DNA from: Colius striatus
Lineage: Eukaryota > Chordata > Aves > Coliiformes > Coliidae
Assembly: GCF_028858725.1 (NCBI RefSeq)
Contig: NC_084771.1
Span: 2,322,915 to 2,386,914, forward strand
Length of the DNA stretch: 64,000 nucleotides
Direction of reading: 5' to 3'
Shown: one piece after another, positions 44,211-54,765 of the stretch
Numbering within the stretch: the first letter of the stretch is position 1
Layout: every line of letters starts with the position of its first letter
Translations under genes and position numbers: made by a program
Notes under the pieces: generated by a model
Database searches by the model: none
Told to the model about the DNA's origin: nothing
What the model saw: the letters and a program-made list of their open reading frames with translations, nothing else

Positions 44211-44995
44211 TGTCTCCTTTTCACCACGTGCTGCTTGACATTTCTTGTTTGCCTGCATGGAAAGGAATCAATCTTGTAGCTCATCAGCAGCTCTTATTAG
44301 ACACTGCTGGGTAGCTTGGGTATTGCAGTACAGCAGCATGACAAAGTAGGACTCAAAAGCTCCCGTTTGGCAGAGACTGACTTTAGACCCCCCCCTTGGT
44401 ACTGGAATTACTCAGACTTGTTCCAGTAAATATCTTTAGCAGCTGCAGCTTCACAGCTCAACATCTCCAATCAATTAGCAGGATATCAATCACCTGGACT
44501 ACAGTTTCTTGTATCAGAAGGAAAGAGGTTTCATTGGCAAGTCTTAGTAAGACAATGATTTTACAGACACCCAGCAGCAGTCCTCTGTCTTCCCTCAGCC
44601 ACGTGCCAATTGCACAACGATTCTCCAGCAGCTTCAGTCTCAGCTGGCTCACTTTCAGTGGCTTATTTCTACAGATGCCCCTGCCCCAGCACTAACAAAT
44701 TCTGCTTAGAAAAACCTCAATAAAAAAGGAAAACAACCCAAAGCAGCGAGCTTTAGAGTTGGGTTTGAACTGGAGAAAACATTTGGCAGAAAATGATATC
44801 CACAAGGGGAAAAGAATCATCTCATTGTCTCAGTTCTCAGTGACACATGAGGCAAGAGCTTTGTGCTGGAGCTGAGAACAAAACTGATCTTGTGATGGCC
44901 TGTCTGAAAAAAGCTACTGCCAGCTTTTGCCTCCTCTTCAATCCACATCAGCAAGGAAAGTGAGATTTCCTTGGGGGTGAACTGCACACAGGTTG

Positions 44996-45497
44996 TAAAG
45001 AGTCAGGCAGGTCCCACCGAGAACAGGTCACACAGGAACGTGTCCAGGAGAGTCTTGAAGAGCTCCAGAGCAGGAGCCTCCACACCCTCCCTGGGCAGCC
45101 TGGGCCAGGGCTCCCTCACTCAAACACTCAAACAGTTTTCCCTTGTGTTTCAATGGAACTGTTTGTGTTGCAGCTTCATCCCATCACCCCTTGTCCTGCC
45201 ACTGGATACAACAGAGAGAAAGTGCTGCCCCAAGCTCCTGACACCCACCAGTGAGAGATTTGGAGCTATGAATGAGCTGCCCCCTCAGTCTCCTCTTCTC
45301 CAGCCTGAACAGCCCCAGGGCCCGCAGCCTTTCCTCACAAGGAAGATGCTCCAGTCCCCTGAGCATCTGGGTGGCCCTGCACTGGCCTCTCTGCAGCAGT
45401 TCCCTGTCCCTCTGCAGCTGGGGAGCCCACAACTGGGCACAGGACTCCAGCTGAGGCCTCAGCACATGTGGCAGAGCAGAGGGGGAGCAGAAGCTCC
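44996..45497 (-). mobile_element. CR1 LINE 3' part, outer edge of the right arm
   Basis: Mirror of the CR1 at 25550-26045. It is cut at ~45497, where unrelated sequence follows. Confidence 0.9.
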
Positions 45498-45791
45498 ATC
45501 AGAGCAGAGCTCTCACCACAGTCGGTGGTGGCAGCACTTCTGGCCCTTCTGAGCCTTGCTGAAGTGAAATTCTCTTCTGAAACGTGGCTACCTGAAAAAC
45601 TGTGTGTTTTCTTTAAAGCTGGAACAACCAGCCCAGTTACAAGGTGTCCTTCCCATGGCCTCTGAGTGTGCTGAGCTGCTCCATTCCTGGCCTCTGCTGT
45701 ACCCTGAGAAACAGTGTTTGGGAGTCATTTGTCTGCCAAAGCACCTGCAGGGCATCTGAGGCCCCTCTTCCCAGAGAGCAGCTGGGAAGGG
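45498..45791. other. Short unique stretch, no gene recognised
   Basis: About 290 bp between the right arm and an LTR fragment. No recognisable coding or repeat content. Confidence 0.4.
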
Positions 45792-46037
45792 AGTGAAAAG
45801 GGAGGAGGAAGAGAAGCAAGGTTGTTGTGGATGGAGACAAGGGCAGGGAGGGCTGGCTGCCCGTTACGGTTCCCGGCAAAACAGGCTCCAGTGCTCGACT
45901 GAGAGAGGAAAGGAGGAAAGTTTATTCTGCTACCAACATGAAACAGAACGGAACAAAAGCAAAAAGGGAGGAGGATGATGAGAAAATGACAACCATGGGA
46001 CACAGTCCTTGGGGAACATCTCTGGCGTGGATTCTTC
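45792..46037 (-). mobile_element. LTR fragment (fossil), same family as 31860-32502
   Basis: Nearly identical to 31965-32207 in the same orientation: GGAGGAAGAGAAGCAAGG through GCTCCAGTGCTCGACTGAG to GGCGTGGATTCTTCAC. Both ends missing. Confidence 0.8.
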
Positions 46038-46082
46038 ACGACACCGGGGCTCTCGGAGACAGAGGCTGCGATGCTGGAGCCC

Positions 46083-46389
46083 CTCACTCACCCTCTTCCG
46101 ATGAGTCAGAACCCATCTCATACACCAGGGTTTCGTCCCATGTCACCCTTTTCTTTTTCGTAGCGCCGGGAGCCCCATCCTCCTTCCCAGCTCCCTTCGA
46201 GGAGCTGGCGACTGTCGGCACGCTCGGGGAGGGCACACGAATGCGGTCAGGGCGGGAATGGCGAAGCCTTTGCAAGGCGCCTCGTCTCTCGGAGCTTGTC
46301 AGGGACTGTGTCAAAGAGAAGCTGCGCTGGCTCAGGGCGCTCTTCAGCTCCCTGCTCCTGACCTGCCCCATGGCTGTCTCAACAGACAC
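46083..46389 (-). pseudogene. Orphan copy of spacer-MROH exon 1
   Basis: About 97% like exon 1 at 37466-37160, with the start codon, the GTGAGT donor and the upstream CRE kept. It is two codons shorter in the Lys-rich stretch (TKKKLKHRVTWD against TKKKRVTWD). Exons 2-11 are not present to its left; an LTR fragment and CR1 follow instead. Whether it is still transcribed, and spliced to something else, is open. Confidence 0.7.
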
Positions 46390-46432
46390 TGGCTGGGGCA
46401 GGCGGCTGCTGCCAAAGGCCCTGCGCTGGGGG

Positions 46433-46440
46433 TGACGTCA
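46433..46440. promoter_or_regulatory. CRE palindrome of the orphan exon 1
   Basis: TGACGTCA 44 bp upstream of the ATG at 46389, the paralog of 37510-37517. Confidence 0.45.
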
Positions 46441-46471
46441 CAAAGGGCCCCGTTCTGAGCTGCCGCCCAGT

Positions 46472-46600
46472 GTGGGGCACGGGAAGGGGGATGGCATCAT
46501 GGGGGGCACGGGAAGGGGGGATGGCATCATGGGGGGCACAGGAAGGGGAGATGGCATCGTGGGGTCACAGGAAGGGGCAAGGGGGATGGCATCATGGGGG
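46472..46600. repeat. GGGCACGGGAAGG minisatellite, short paralogous array
   Basis: About four units of 28-36 bp, matching 37540-37671 plus 38771-39045 without the inserted LTR. Confidence 0.88.
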
Positions 46601-46739
46601 GCACTTGGCTTTGGAATTAAACTTGAGGCTGTGAACTCTGAAATTAGGGTTTGTGTAGTGATGGTTAGGTAGTGATTAGGTTAGTGTAGTGATTAGGTAG
46701 TGATGGTTTTGAAATCTAAGGTTTTGCACCCTCAAAACG

Positions 46740-48830
46740 AGTCCTAGGAGGGGCAATGAGAGGCTTTGGCCATGAAATAGTTGAATTCTATGCTTCAAGC
46801 ACCACTTCCTCCAAGCCCAGGATCAGTGTGTCCCCACATGTAGGAACGGAGGCTGGAGGCCTCCATGGGTGAGCAAGGATCTGCTGGGACAGCTCAGGCC
46901 GAAAGCAGCCATCTCTGAGAGGTGGAAACGGGGCCTGGCTTCTTGGGAAGAGTACACAACATTGCCAGAGCATGCAGGGGTGCCACCAAGAAGGCCAAAG
47001 CCCTTCTAGAATTCAACCTGGCCAAGAAAGTAAAGCAAAGCAAGAAGGTGTTTGTCATGACATCAACAGCAAAAGGAAGATGAGGGGCGCCGTGGGCCCA
47101 CTGCTGAACACAGAGGGTGCCCTGGTGACAGGGGATGCAGAGGCCGAACTACTGAATGCCTTCTTTGCTACAGTCTGTACAGACAAGGCCAGCCCTCGGG
47201 AAGCCCAGTCCAGCAAGGACAGTAGGATGGCCTGGACAGCAGAGCACTTGGCCTGGGTGGAAGAGGAAGAAGTTAAAGATTTGCTGGCCAAGCTTGAGGC
47301 TCATAAGTCAATGGGTCCTGACGGGATGCATCCGAGAGTGCTGAGGGAGCAGCTGATGTGATTGCTGAGCCTCTCTCCATCATTTTTGATCAATCATGGA
47401 GCACAGGCGAGGTGCCTGAGGGCTGGAGACAGGCCAATGTCACTGCAGGCTGCAACAAGGGCTGGAAGGATGAGCCAGGAAACCACAGGCTGGTCAGCCT
47501 GACCTCCATCCCTGGAAAGGTGATGCAACAACTCATCCTGAATGTCACCACTAAACATATGAAGGATCAAATGGTTGCCAGGGGGAGTCAACATCGATCA
47601 CCAAGGGGAAATCCTGTGTGACCAACCTGATGCCTTCTACCAGGACATAATCGGCTGGTTAGTTTAAGGGGAGCAGCAGATGTCATCTGCCTTGAGTTCA
47701 GCAAGGCTCTGGGCATTGTCTCCCACAACACCCTCATCAGAAAGCTCAGGCAGTGTGGGCTGGATGAGTGGAGGTGAGGTGGATGGAGAACTGGCTGAAT
47801 GACAGAGCCCAGAGGGTGCTGATCAATGGCACAGAGTCAGGTTGGAGGCCTGTGGCCAGTGGAGTTCCACAGGGATGGGTTCTGGGGCCAGTCTGGTTCA
47901 ACATCTTCATCAAGCACCTGGATGAGGGGACAGAGGGACCCTCAGTGAGTTCCCTGCTGGTACCAAACTGGGAGCACTGGCTGATTCCCCAGAGGCTGAG
48001 CTGCCAGGCAGTGAGAGCTGGTCAGGCTGCGAGTTGGGCACAGAGGAACCTGCTGAAGGTCACCAAGGGCAGGGGCAGAGTCCTGCAGCTGGGGAGGAAC
48101 AACCCCCTGCACCAGGCCAGGCTGGGGATGACCTGCTGGAGAGCAGCTCCAGGAGACAGACCTGGGAGTGCTGGGTGATAAGAAACTGCCCATGAGCAGC
48201 AACGTGGCCTCGTGGGCAAGAAGCCAACAGCAGCCTGGGGGCATCCAGCAGAGTGTGGGCAGCAGGGCCAGGGAGCTTCTGCTCCCCCTCTGCTCTGCCA
48301 CATGTGCTGAGGCCTCAGCTGGAGTCCTGTGCCCAGTTGTGGGCTCCCCAGCTGCAGAGGGACAGGGAACTGCTGCAGAGAGGCCAGTGCAGGGCCACCC
48401 AGATGCTCAGGGGACTGGAGCATCTTCCTTGTGAGGAAAGGCTGCGGGCCCTGGGGCTGTTCAGGCTGGAGAAGAGGAGACTGAGGGGGCATCTCATTCA
48501 TAGCTCCAAATCTCTCACTGGTGGGTGTCAGGAGCTTGGGGCAGCACTTTCTCTCTGTTGTATCCAGTGGCAGGACAAGGGGTGATGGGATGAAGCTGCA
48601 ACACAAACAGTTCCATTGAAACACAAGGAGAAACTGTTGGAGTGTTTGAGTGAGGGAGCCCTGGCCCAGGCTGCCCAGGGAGGGTGTGGAGGCTCTTGCT
48701 CTGAAGGGCTTCAAACCCACCTGGACACGTTCCTGTGTGACCTGATCTAAGTGAACCTGCTTCTGCAGGGGGATTAGGCTGGATGATCTCTAAAGGTCCC
48801 TTCCAACCCTTCCCATTCAGTGATTCTATA
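46740..48830 (+). mobile_element. CR1 LINE, copy 2
   Basis: Paralog of 6176-8089 (shift 40,741) and longer by ~180 bp at the 5' side, where it matches 39118-39310. ORF2 is broken by stops in the same places. It ends with the CR1 tail near TGATTCTATA. Confidence 0.92.
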
Positions 48831-49655
48831 CCTCACAGGTGACAGTTTCAAGCAGAGCCATATGTGAGGCTATAGGTAAATGCCAAATCATTTGCTGAGC
48901 TGAGTCTGAATTCAGGTCCCAGTCCCAGGAAATGAAGCACTTCATGGCATGACTTAGATGCAGAGGAAAACGAGGATGCTGGACTACAAACTAATGTACA
49001 ATGTGCAGCCTCATGGGCTTCAGTCCATCTGCTCCAGCCTGTGGCACTCCAGGATACGGCATCAGGACACAATGATGGTCTGACCCTGAAGGCTTTTTGA
49101 CCCTTACAAACTACAGATGACATGCCTGGTTGTATCTGTTTCAAGAATGCGTTTGTTGTTGTTTTTCTAGGAGTGAGGGAAGAGTCTCTGGTTTTAGGTT
49201 ATCCCTTGAGAGACTGAGAATGAATGACAAGATCTGAAAGCTCAGAACTGCCTGCATATAACCTTCCTTCCTGGAGTACTATTTGTCACTTAAAGAACTT
49301 AATTCTTTGAAATGCAAATGTTAAGTTGGAGCACTTTATGAATTTATGAGTATGAAAAATGAATGTATCTCAGTTACAGTGGGAAAAGACAGGTATTGCA
49401 CACAAATGGCAGACTTGAAGGCCTGTAAGTCATTTGGCTGGCCAGCTTCCCCTCCTAATCCCACTTTATACTGACACTACAAGTAATCTTATGATAAGAA
49501 AAACCAACTGTATATTATGAGATCAGAGGGCTTGCAAGGGAGACATTAAAACTGCTTCTCACATGTTGCTTTAGATGCAACACTGATATCCTTCCTTTCT
49601 CCTTCCATGACACGAGCTTTTCAGATGGCTGCTTCACTCAAATGCAGTAGATGTT

Positions 49656-50229
49656 TGTCCTGATTTCAGCTGGGACAGAGTTAATTTTCTCCCTAGCAGC
49701 TTGCACAGGCTGTGGTTTGGATTTAGTGTGTTGATAACACACTGAGGTTTAGTTGTTGCTAAGTAGCACTTATCCTAAGTCAAGGATTTTGTTTTTTGGC
49801 TTCTCATGGCCTGCCATCACGAAGGTTGGAGGAACATGAGAAACTGGGAGGAGATACAGCTAGGACAGCTGACCCAAACTGATCAAAGGAATATTCCATA
49901 CCATATGAGGTCATGGCCAGTATATAAACTGGAGGGAGTTGGCTGGGAGAGACAGGTCACAGCTCAGGGACTGGCTGAGCATGGGTCAGTGGGCATTGAG
50001 CAACTGCATTGGGCGCCACTTGTCTCTCTTGGGCTTTATTTCATGATCCTGTCATCTTCCTTTTCATTATAGTAACAATAACAGATATATTTTATTATTT
50101 GTTTCCATTATTAAACTGTTCTTATCCCAACCCATGAGCTTTACTTGCTTTTGGTTCTCCTCACCATCCCATCAGGAGTGAGTGAGCAGCTGTGGGGTAA
50201 TAGCTGCTGCCTGGGGTTAAACCACAACA
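49656..50229 (+). mobile_element. Solo LTR, common avian ERV type (copy 2, fossil)
   Basis: Paralog of 8915-9488 with the same ends and flanks and a handful of substitutions; inherited through the duplication. Confidence 0.85.
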
Positions 50230-50296
50230 ATGCTGTTTAACTGCTGTTTCCACTAATGCCCTGTAAAGCCCATACAGGTAGTCTCAGCTCACTTAC

Positions 50297-53200
50297 TCTG
50301 GTTGTTCTCTAGGGTCCCAGGAATCCTCAAATTCAGATCCTTCTGGGACTTCCTCTGTATTCCAAATAGTTTTATCATTTCCAGGTTTCACTTGGAAAGT
50401 ATCTGCAAGTGATGAGAAAAATCATCCTGTCATAGACTGGAATGTCTCTGATCCTTTAGGTTTGCTGAAAACTTCAGCTTTTCCTAGGCTTCAGAAAAAA
50501 GCCTTTGTACTAAAAGCATTCTAGTTAATGCCCACAGTCTCCTTCAGCTCAGAATGCAGAAGGAAGACAGAATGTTTTCCTTTCCTTTAAGTCTGCTTTA
50601 TCCAACCTCCATGTCAAGGAAATCCCCCTTTCAGGCATAAAATATCTAGCACTTCAAAAATGGGTGAAGTGTAGCAGTGTGAAATATTAATCCTCCCCAA
50701 GCCCCTCAACATGAGATTTTTATGTGGGCAGAGTCATTTACAAAAGGACCTCCTTTCTCACACAGAAATCCAGCTCTTCCCCTTAATTATTGAGCACAGA
50801 CCAGATAAGGTACAGAAGACACATGACAGCTCACAGGCAGGATACCCTGGTTTATGCCTGTCCTACATGGAAAGGTAAGCTGGTAAATCTCCAGCTTGAA
50901 GGTTTTTATAGTAAGAATCTCTGGCTATTGTTGGAATCCCAAGCAAAACTACTCTATTTGTTATATTTGCAACAGTTCCTTTGCTGCTACAGTCATCCTA
51001 GTCCTTGCTGGCCTTTCTTACAGCTCATAACTAAGCTCCAGGAACAACTTTACATTTACTGTGCCAAGGCTAAACTTGTCTTCTTTTCTTTCCTGAGTAT
51101 GATTCACACCAGTTTAGGAAGCCTGAACATATCTGTTCTCACTGTCTGAGAGTCTGCTTTTCCACATAGTGCCAGAACACCTGTGGCCAGGTAAAGTCTG
51201 GAATTGTCCAGTGTTTCCAGGCAAAGAAGTAGGTGCAGGAACTGAAAAATGTCTCTTGGACTGTTGAGGGCAGCACTGAACAAAGCTCTTGTTTCTAGAT
51301 GTGGTCTAAATAGGGTTGTGACACTTCAGTGAGGGAGCATGGCACAACTGTGCTTCACAACACACTCTCTAGCTTTTCCTCATCATAGGCATAGGCTCAA
51401 ATCCACACAGTCGACTCCATGAAGACCCCTTCAGGTGAGTACCTAGAAGTCCATCTTCCTTGTTTGCTCTGAGTGAGCACTAACATCTCCATGTGGAGCT
51501 TTTGGCTGCTCAGTTATGATTCCCCTCAGCCCATGTCCAGGCTGTGCTCTGTACTCTGTTTCTCATCATCACTGGAGGCTGCTGTGATCTGGAGTTACCT
51601 TTTCTGTGTGTTTTTGTGGGGGTTATTTTGCAGCTAAACTTTCAGGACCAGAAGAATTTTACAGTGTAAAATGTAATGCTGTTTCCATCTTGGAGGTCAA
51701 TGACCTCTCTCTGACTCAAGCAAACCCTATTACTGGTAACTTACTACAGCTGTTACAGTCTGCTACCATGGCACTGAACATTAAACCACACAGACACTCC
51801 TCCTTACCAGTGGTCTCTCTCTTTCCTGGTCCAATAGTCCCAGGAGTCATGGCATTAACTGAACAGTGAGGCTGAGGAAAAAAAGGCAAATGCAGCTTCA
51901 ATTAACTACATAGAGCCCAGCTCAGTAACAATTATGTCAATAAATACCAAATAAGGTCAAACAAATCCCTGCTAGGATCCACTGAACCTTCTTTCCTTGT
52001 CACACTCACCCAGCAGAAAGTGACCTTGCCCCAGTGGGTTTGAGCAGTACTCCCCAAAGCCCTGTGTTACAGACAGCTGTGCTTTCTGAGCATTAGCTTC
52101 CACAGCACTCTGGCAAAAACTTCCATGCTTTGCCTGCCAGGAAGCTGAGGGTGCTACAGGTTTCCTTTTGACAGTCAAAGTCATATGAGGCAACAACATT
52201 TCCCTCTAATTATGAATCAATTTAGTGCTAATAGGCCTATGTGAGGCATTCCTCTATATGTGAAGATCCCTTTGGTTTGATAACAGTGCCTCACATGCAC
52301 AGAACATTCAATTAAATCAAAATAAAGATTTCCATTTCCCCAGATTGACTCAGACTTAATTGCCATCCCTTGTGGCAGTTTGCCATTGCTGTCTCTGAAG
52401 TGTCACTCATTTCATTAATAAGATGTAAACAAATTCTTTCAAAATCAGGATGTTGACTGCAAAGATGTACAGCAATAATGCCACTTTTAAAAGGCAGCCA
52501 GCAAGCAGCTAAAGTGTAGCTGGAGTGTGAAGGATCACATCTACCCCCTACTGAAAGGAAACTTCAAGGCATATGAACCCCTTTGATGCCCAACATTTCC
52601 ATCTTTACCAATACTTGCCCACAGCTGCTGGGGCAGCCAGCTGGCTCTTTGCTGAGTGCATTAGAGGAACACTGAGGAGTTTGCAGTTTTTGTTATCCAT
52701 GTCATAACATGACTTGTTCAAACTCTTAAGAGACCTGGCAGTCTCTGAGCCTTCACAGAGGCCCTCTACATTGTGTTTGTCAGCACCTCTGGCCCTCCTG
52801 GGCTACTCCTCCCATGCAGGCCTTGAGAAAAGCAGCAGCTGCATGGTTTCCAAAAGCTGTGATTTTCACCTAGTCCTGAGGTGAATGGATAGAGAAGGGA
52901 AAGATGCTTCTCTCATCAGTGATTCAGACCACTCACCTTCAAATGATTACCCACCCTTTCCTATTCTACAATCACCAACATATCTATTGTACTTCAATGA
53001 CCAATTATCTCTACAGTCCTTCAACGCCTGGCACACAGAATGAGTTCACTTGGCTGCCTCTGGCTATTTTAGTCTTTACTCAGAAGTTGAGCAGCAACTT
53101 TTTTCCCTCCACATGCAGCATTCAGCTGCAATTGCCTTCACCTCCAGCAGACTTCAGGGAGAAGCAGGGGGAAGTGTAAAGTATCTAAAGCTCTTTCAAG

Positions 53201-53549
53201 TACAAGTTCTCACTTCTTTCAAGCTGAAAAACTAAATCTCCCTCCCATCTTGTGGTCACAATCTCTCCTTGTTTTCCTGGGGCACCTTCCTAGTCTCTCC
53301 CTCAAGAGCTTGTGACACTGTGTTTCTGTGTTTCAAGTCAGTCCAAGACCTTCAAAGTTCCTGTTCACATACTCTGGGAAAGAGAGCTTCACTTCTCCTC
53401 AGTTAATAAGGTCATGGTACAACATGTAAAAGAAGCAGTACTTCTGATGAAAGACTCACCACATGTTCATCATCATCATCATCTTCTTGAGTATCATGAA
53501 GCAGCTTGGCAAGCAACTGCAGAGAAGGGCCTGAGGAAAGACTGTCCAT
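50297..53549 (-). CDS. DNAAF6: DNAAF6 (PIH1D3) 5' part, three coding exons, copy 2
   Basis: Exons 53549-53460, 51871-51808 and 50402-50297, with the same splice sites and phases as copy 1. Residue changes: Gln to His next to the Asp run (exon 1) and Ala to Thr in KAIWN (exon 3). The downstream exons cannot follow here: beyond the CR1 at 46740-48830 lie minisatellite and an orphan MROH exon. Of the two copies, this one is the more certain truncation. A transcript from the shared promoter would encode only the acidic N-terminus. Confidence 0.78.
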
Positions 53550-53733
53550 ATCAATACCTGCCACTCACCTATGCACCAAAAAACAAGTGACATGTGAAGA
53601 AGGAACAAAATGTGTCCTGTACAACTTGGAAAGCACAATTTTCCTACTGGGTGTTCTACAAAGGATAAAGTTCAGCCAAACTTTTACATGCATGATGTTA
53701 AAACATATATAACAGAACATACTCCACCTTTCC

Positions 53734-53911
53734 TAGAATCACAGAGTGGTCTCAGCTGGAAGGGATCTTTCAGCCCATGGGGTGCAGCCTCTGTCCCAGC
53801 CCCATCACCCACCAGCCCATTGCCCTCAGTGCAACAGCCACCCAGCTCTGAAACCCCTCCAGGGACGGTGACTCCAGCAGCTCCCTGGGCAGCCCCTTCC
53901 AATGCCTCAGC
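53734..53911 (-). mobile_element. CR1 3' tail fragment (copy 2)
   Basis: Paralog of 12991-13168. Confidence 0.75.
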
Positions 53912-53934
53912 TTATAGACTCTTTAGCACTTATT

Positions 53935-54765
53935 GCAATCGCAGCCCAAGCCTCACAGCGGCCACCGAGCTAACAGCAGGCCCCACCTCCACACGCATCT
54001 GTAGCCACCGCAGCCACAGCGAGGGCAGCGGGTCGCCTCGGCCCAGCGCTGCCCCCGAGGGCCCGGGCAGGCGTTCGCGCACGGGTTGTGTGCCCAGCCG
54101 CGGGGGGACGGACACGCCGCGGCTCTCGACCCCGCGCCCCGCTCCGCGCCGCTCCAGCCGCCGCCAGGCCCCGGCCCAGCCGCCGCCGCGTCCGCGTCGC
54201 CACGGCAACGGGGAACCGCCGCCCCTCGCGCCTCGCCTCGACGTCACCAGCCAATCCGACCGGGCTTACCGGGAGTGGCGGCTGGAGCGGCCAATGACTG
54301 CTGAGGGCGGGGAAAACGCGGCCGGTGGTTGGCCGGCGACGGAGGGGGCGGTGCTTTGCTGGGCCGCGCGCGGGGCGGTTGGGTTTCCGCTTCCGGCCGG
54401 GACTGGGCCTGGCTCCGGGGCTGGGGCTCCGTCCCGCAGCAGCCATGAGCTTCGGCTTCGGGTCGGGCGCGGCGGGCAGCGGCTTCGGTTTGGGCACACC
54501 GAAGACGACCGGCACCACGGCCACGACGGGCTTTTCGTTCTCCACGCCCGCCGCTTCGGGGGGCTTCAGCTTCGGCAGCACGGCCCAGACGCCGGCCAGC
54601 AGCCAGCCCTTCTCCTTCAGCAAGCCGGCCGCCGCCACGCAGCCCCCCAGCTTCAGCTTCGGGACGCCGACCACGGCGACTGCGGCTCCCACAACCACCG
54701 TGTTCCCTCTGGGGTGAGGGGCGCGGGGCCGACGGGCCCCGGGGAGCGGGTGCTGGGCGGCCCTG
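53935..54765. promoter_or_regulatory. CpG-island bidirectional promoter, copy 2
   Basis: Same island as 13190-14050, with both CCAAT boxes (about 54251 and 54291). It lacks the 29-bp block present in copy 1. Confidence 0.75.

Larger units (their letters stand above)
40275..45497. repeat. Right arm of the ~5.2-kb inverted repeat
   Basis: Reverse complement of 25550-30783. Inner boundary at ~40275 and outer boundary at ~45497 both fall inside CR1 sequence. Spacer between the arms is ~9.5 kb. Confidence 0.95.

Noticed and set aside
41520-46389. Joining the orphan exon 1 to the right-arm MROH gene as one gene
   Set aside because: The phase after exon 1 (1) gives an early stop when joined to the exon at 43757, and exons 2-4 of the longer gene are absent.
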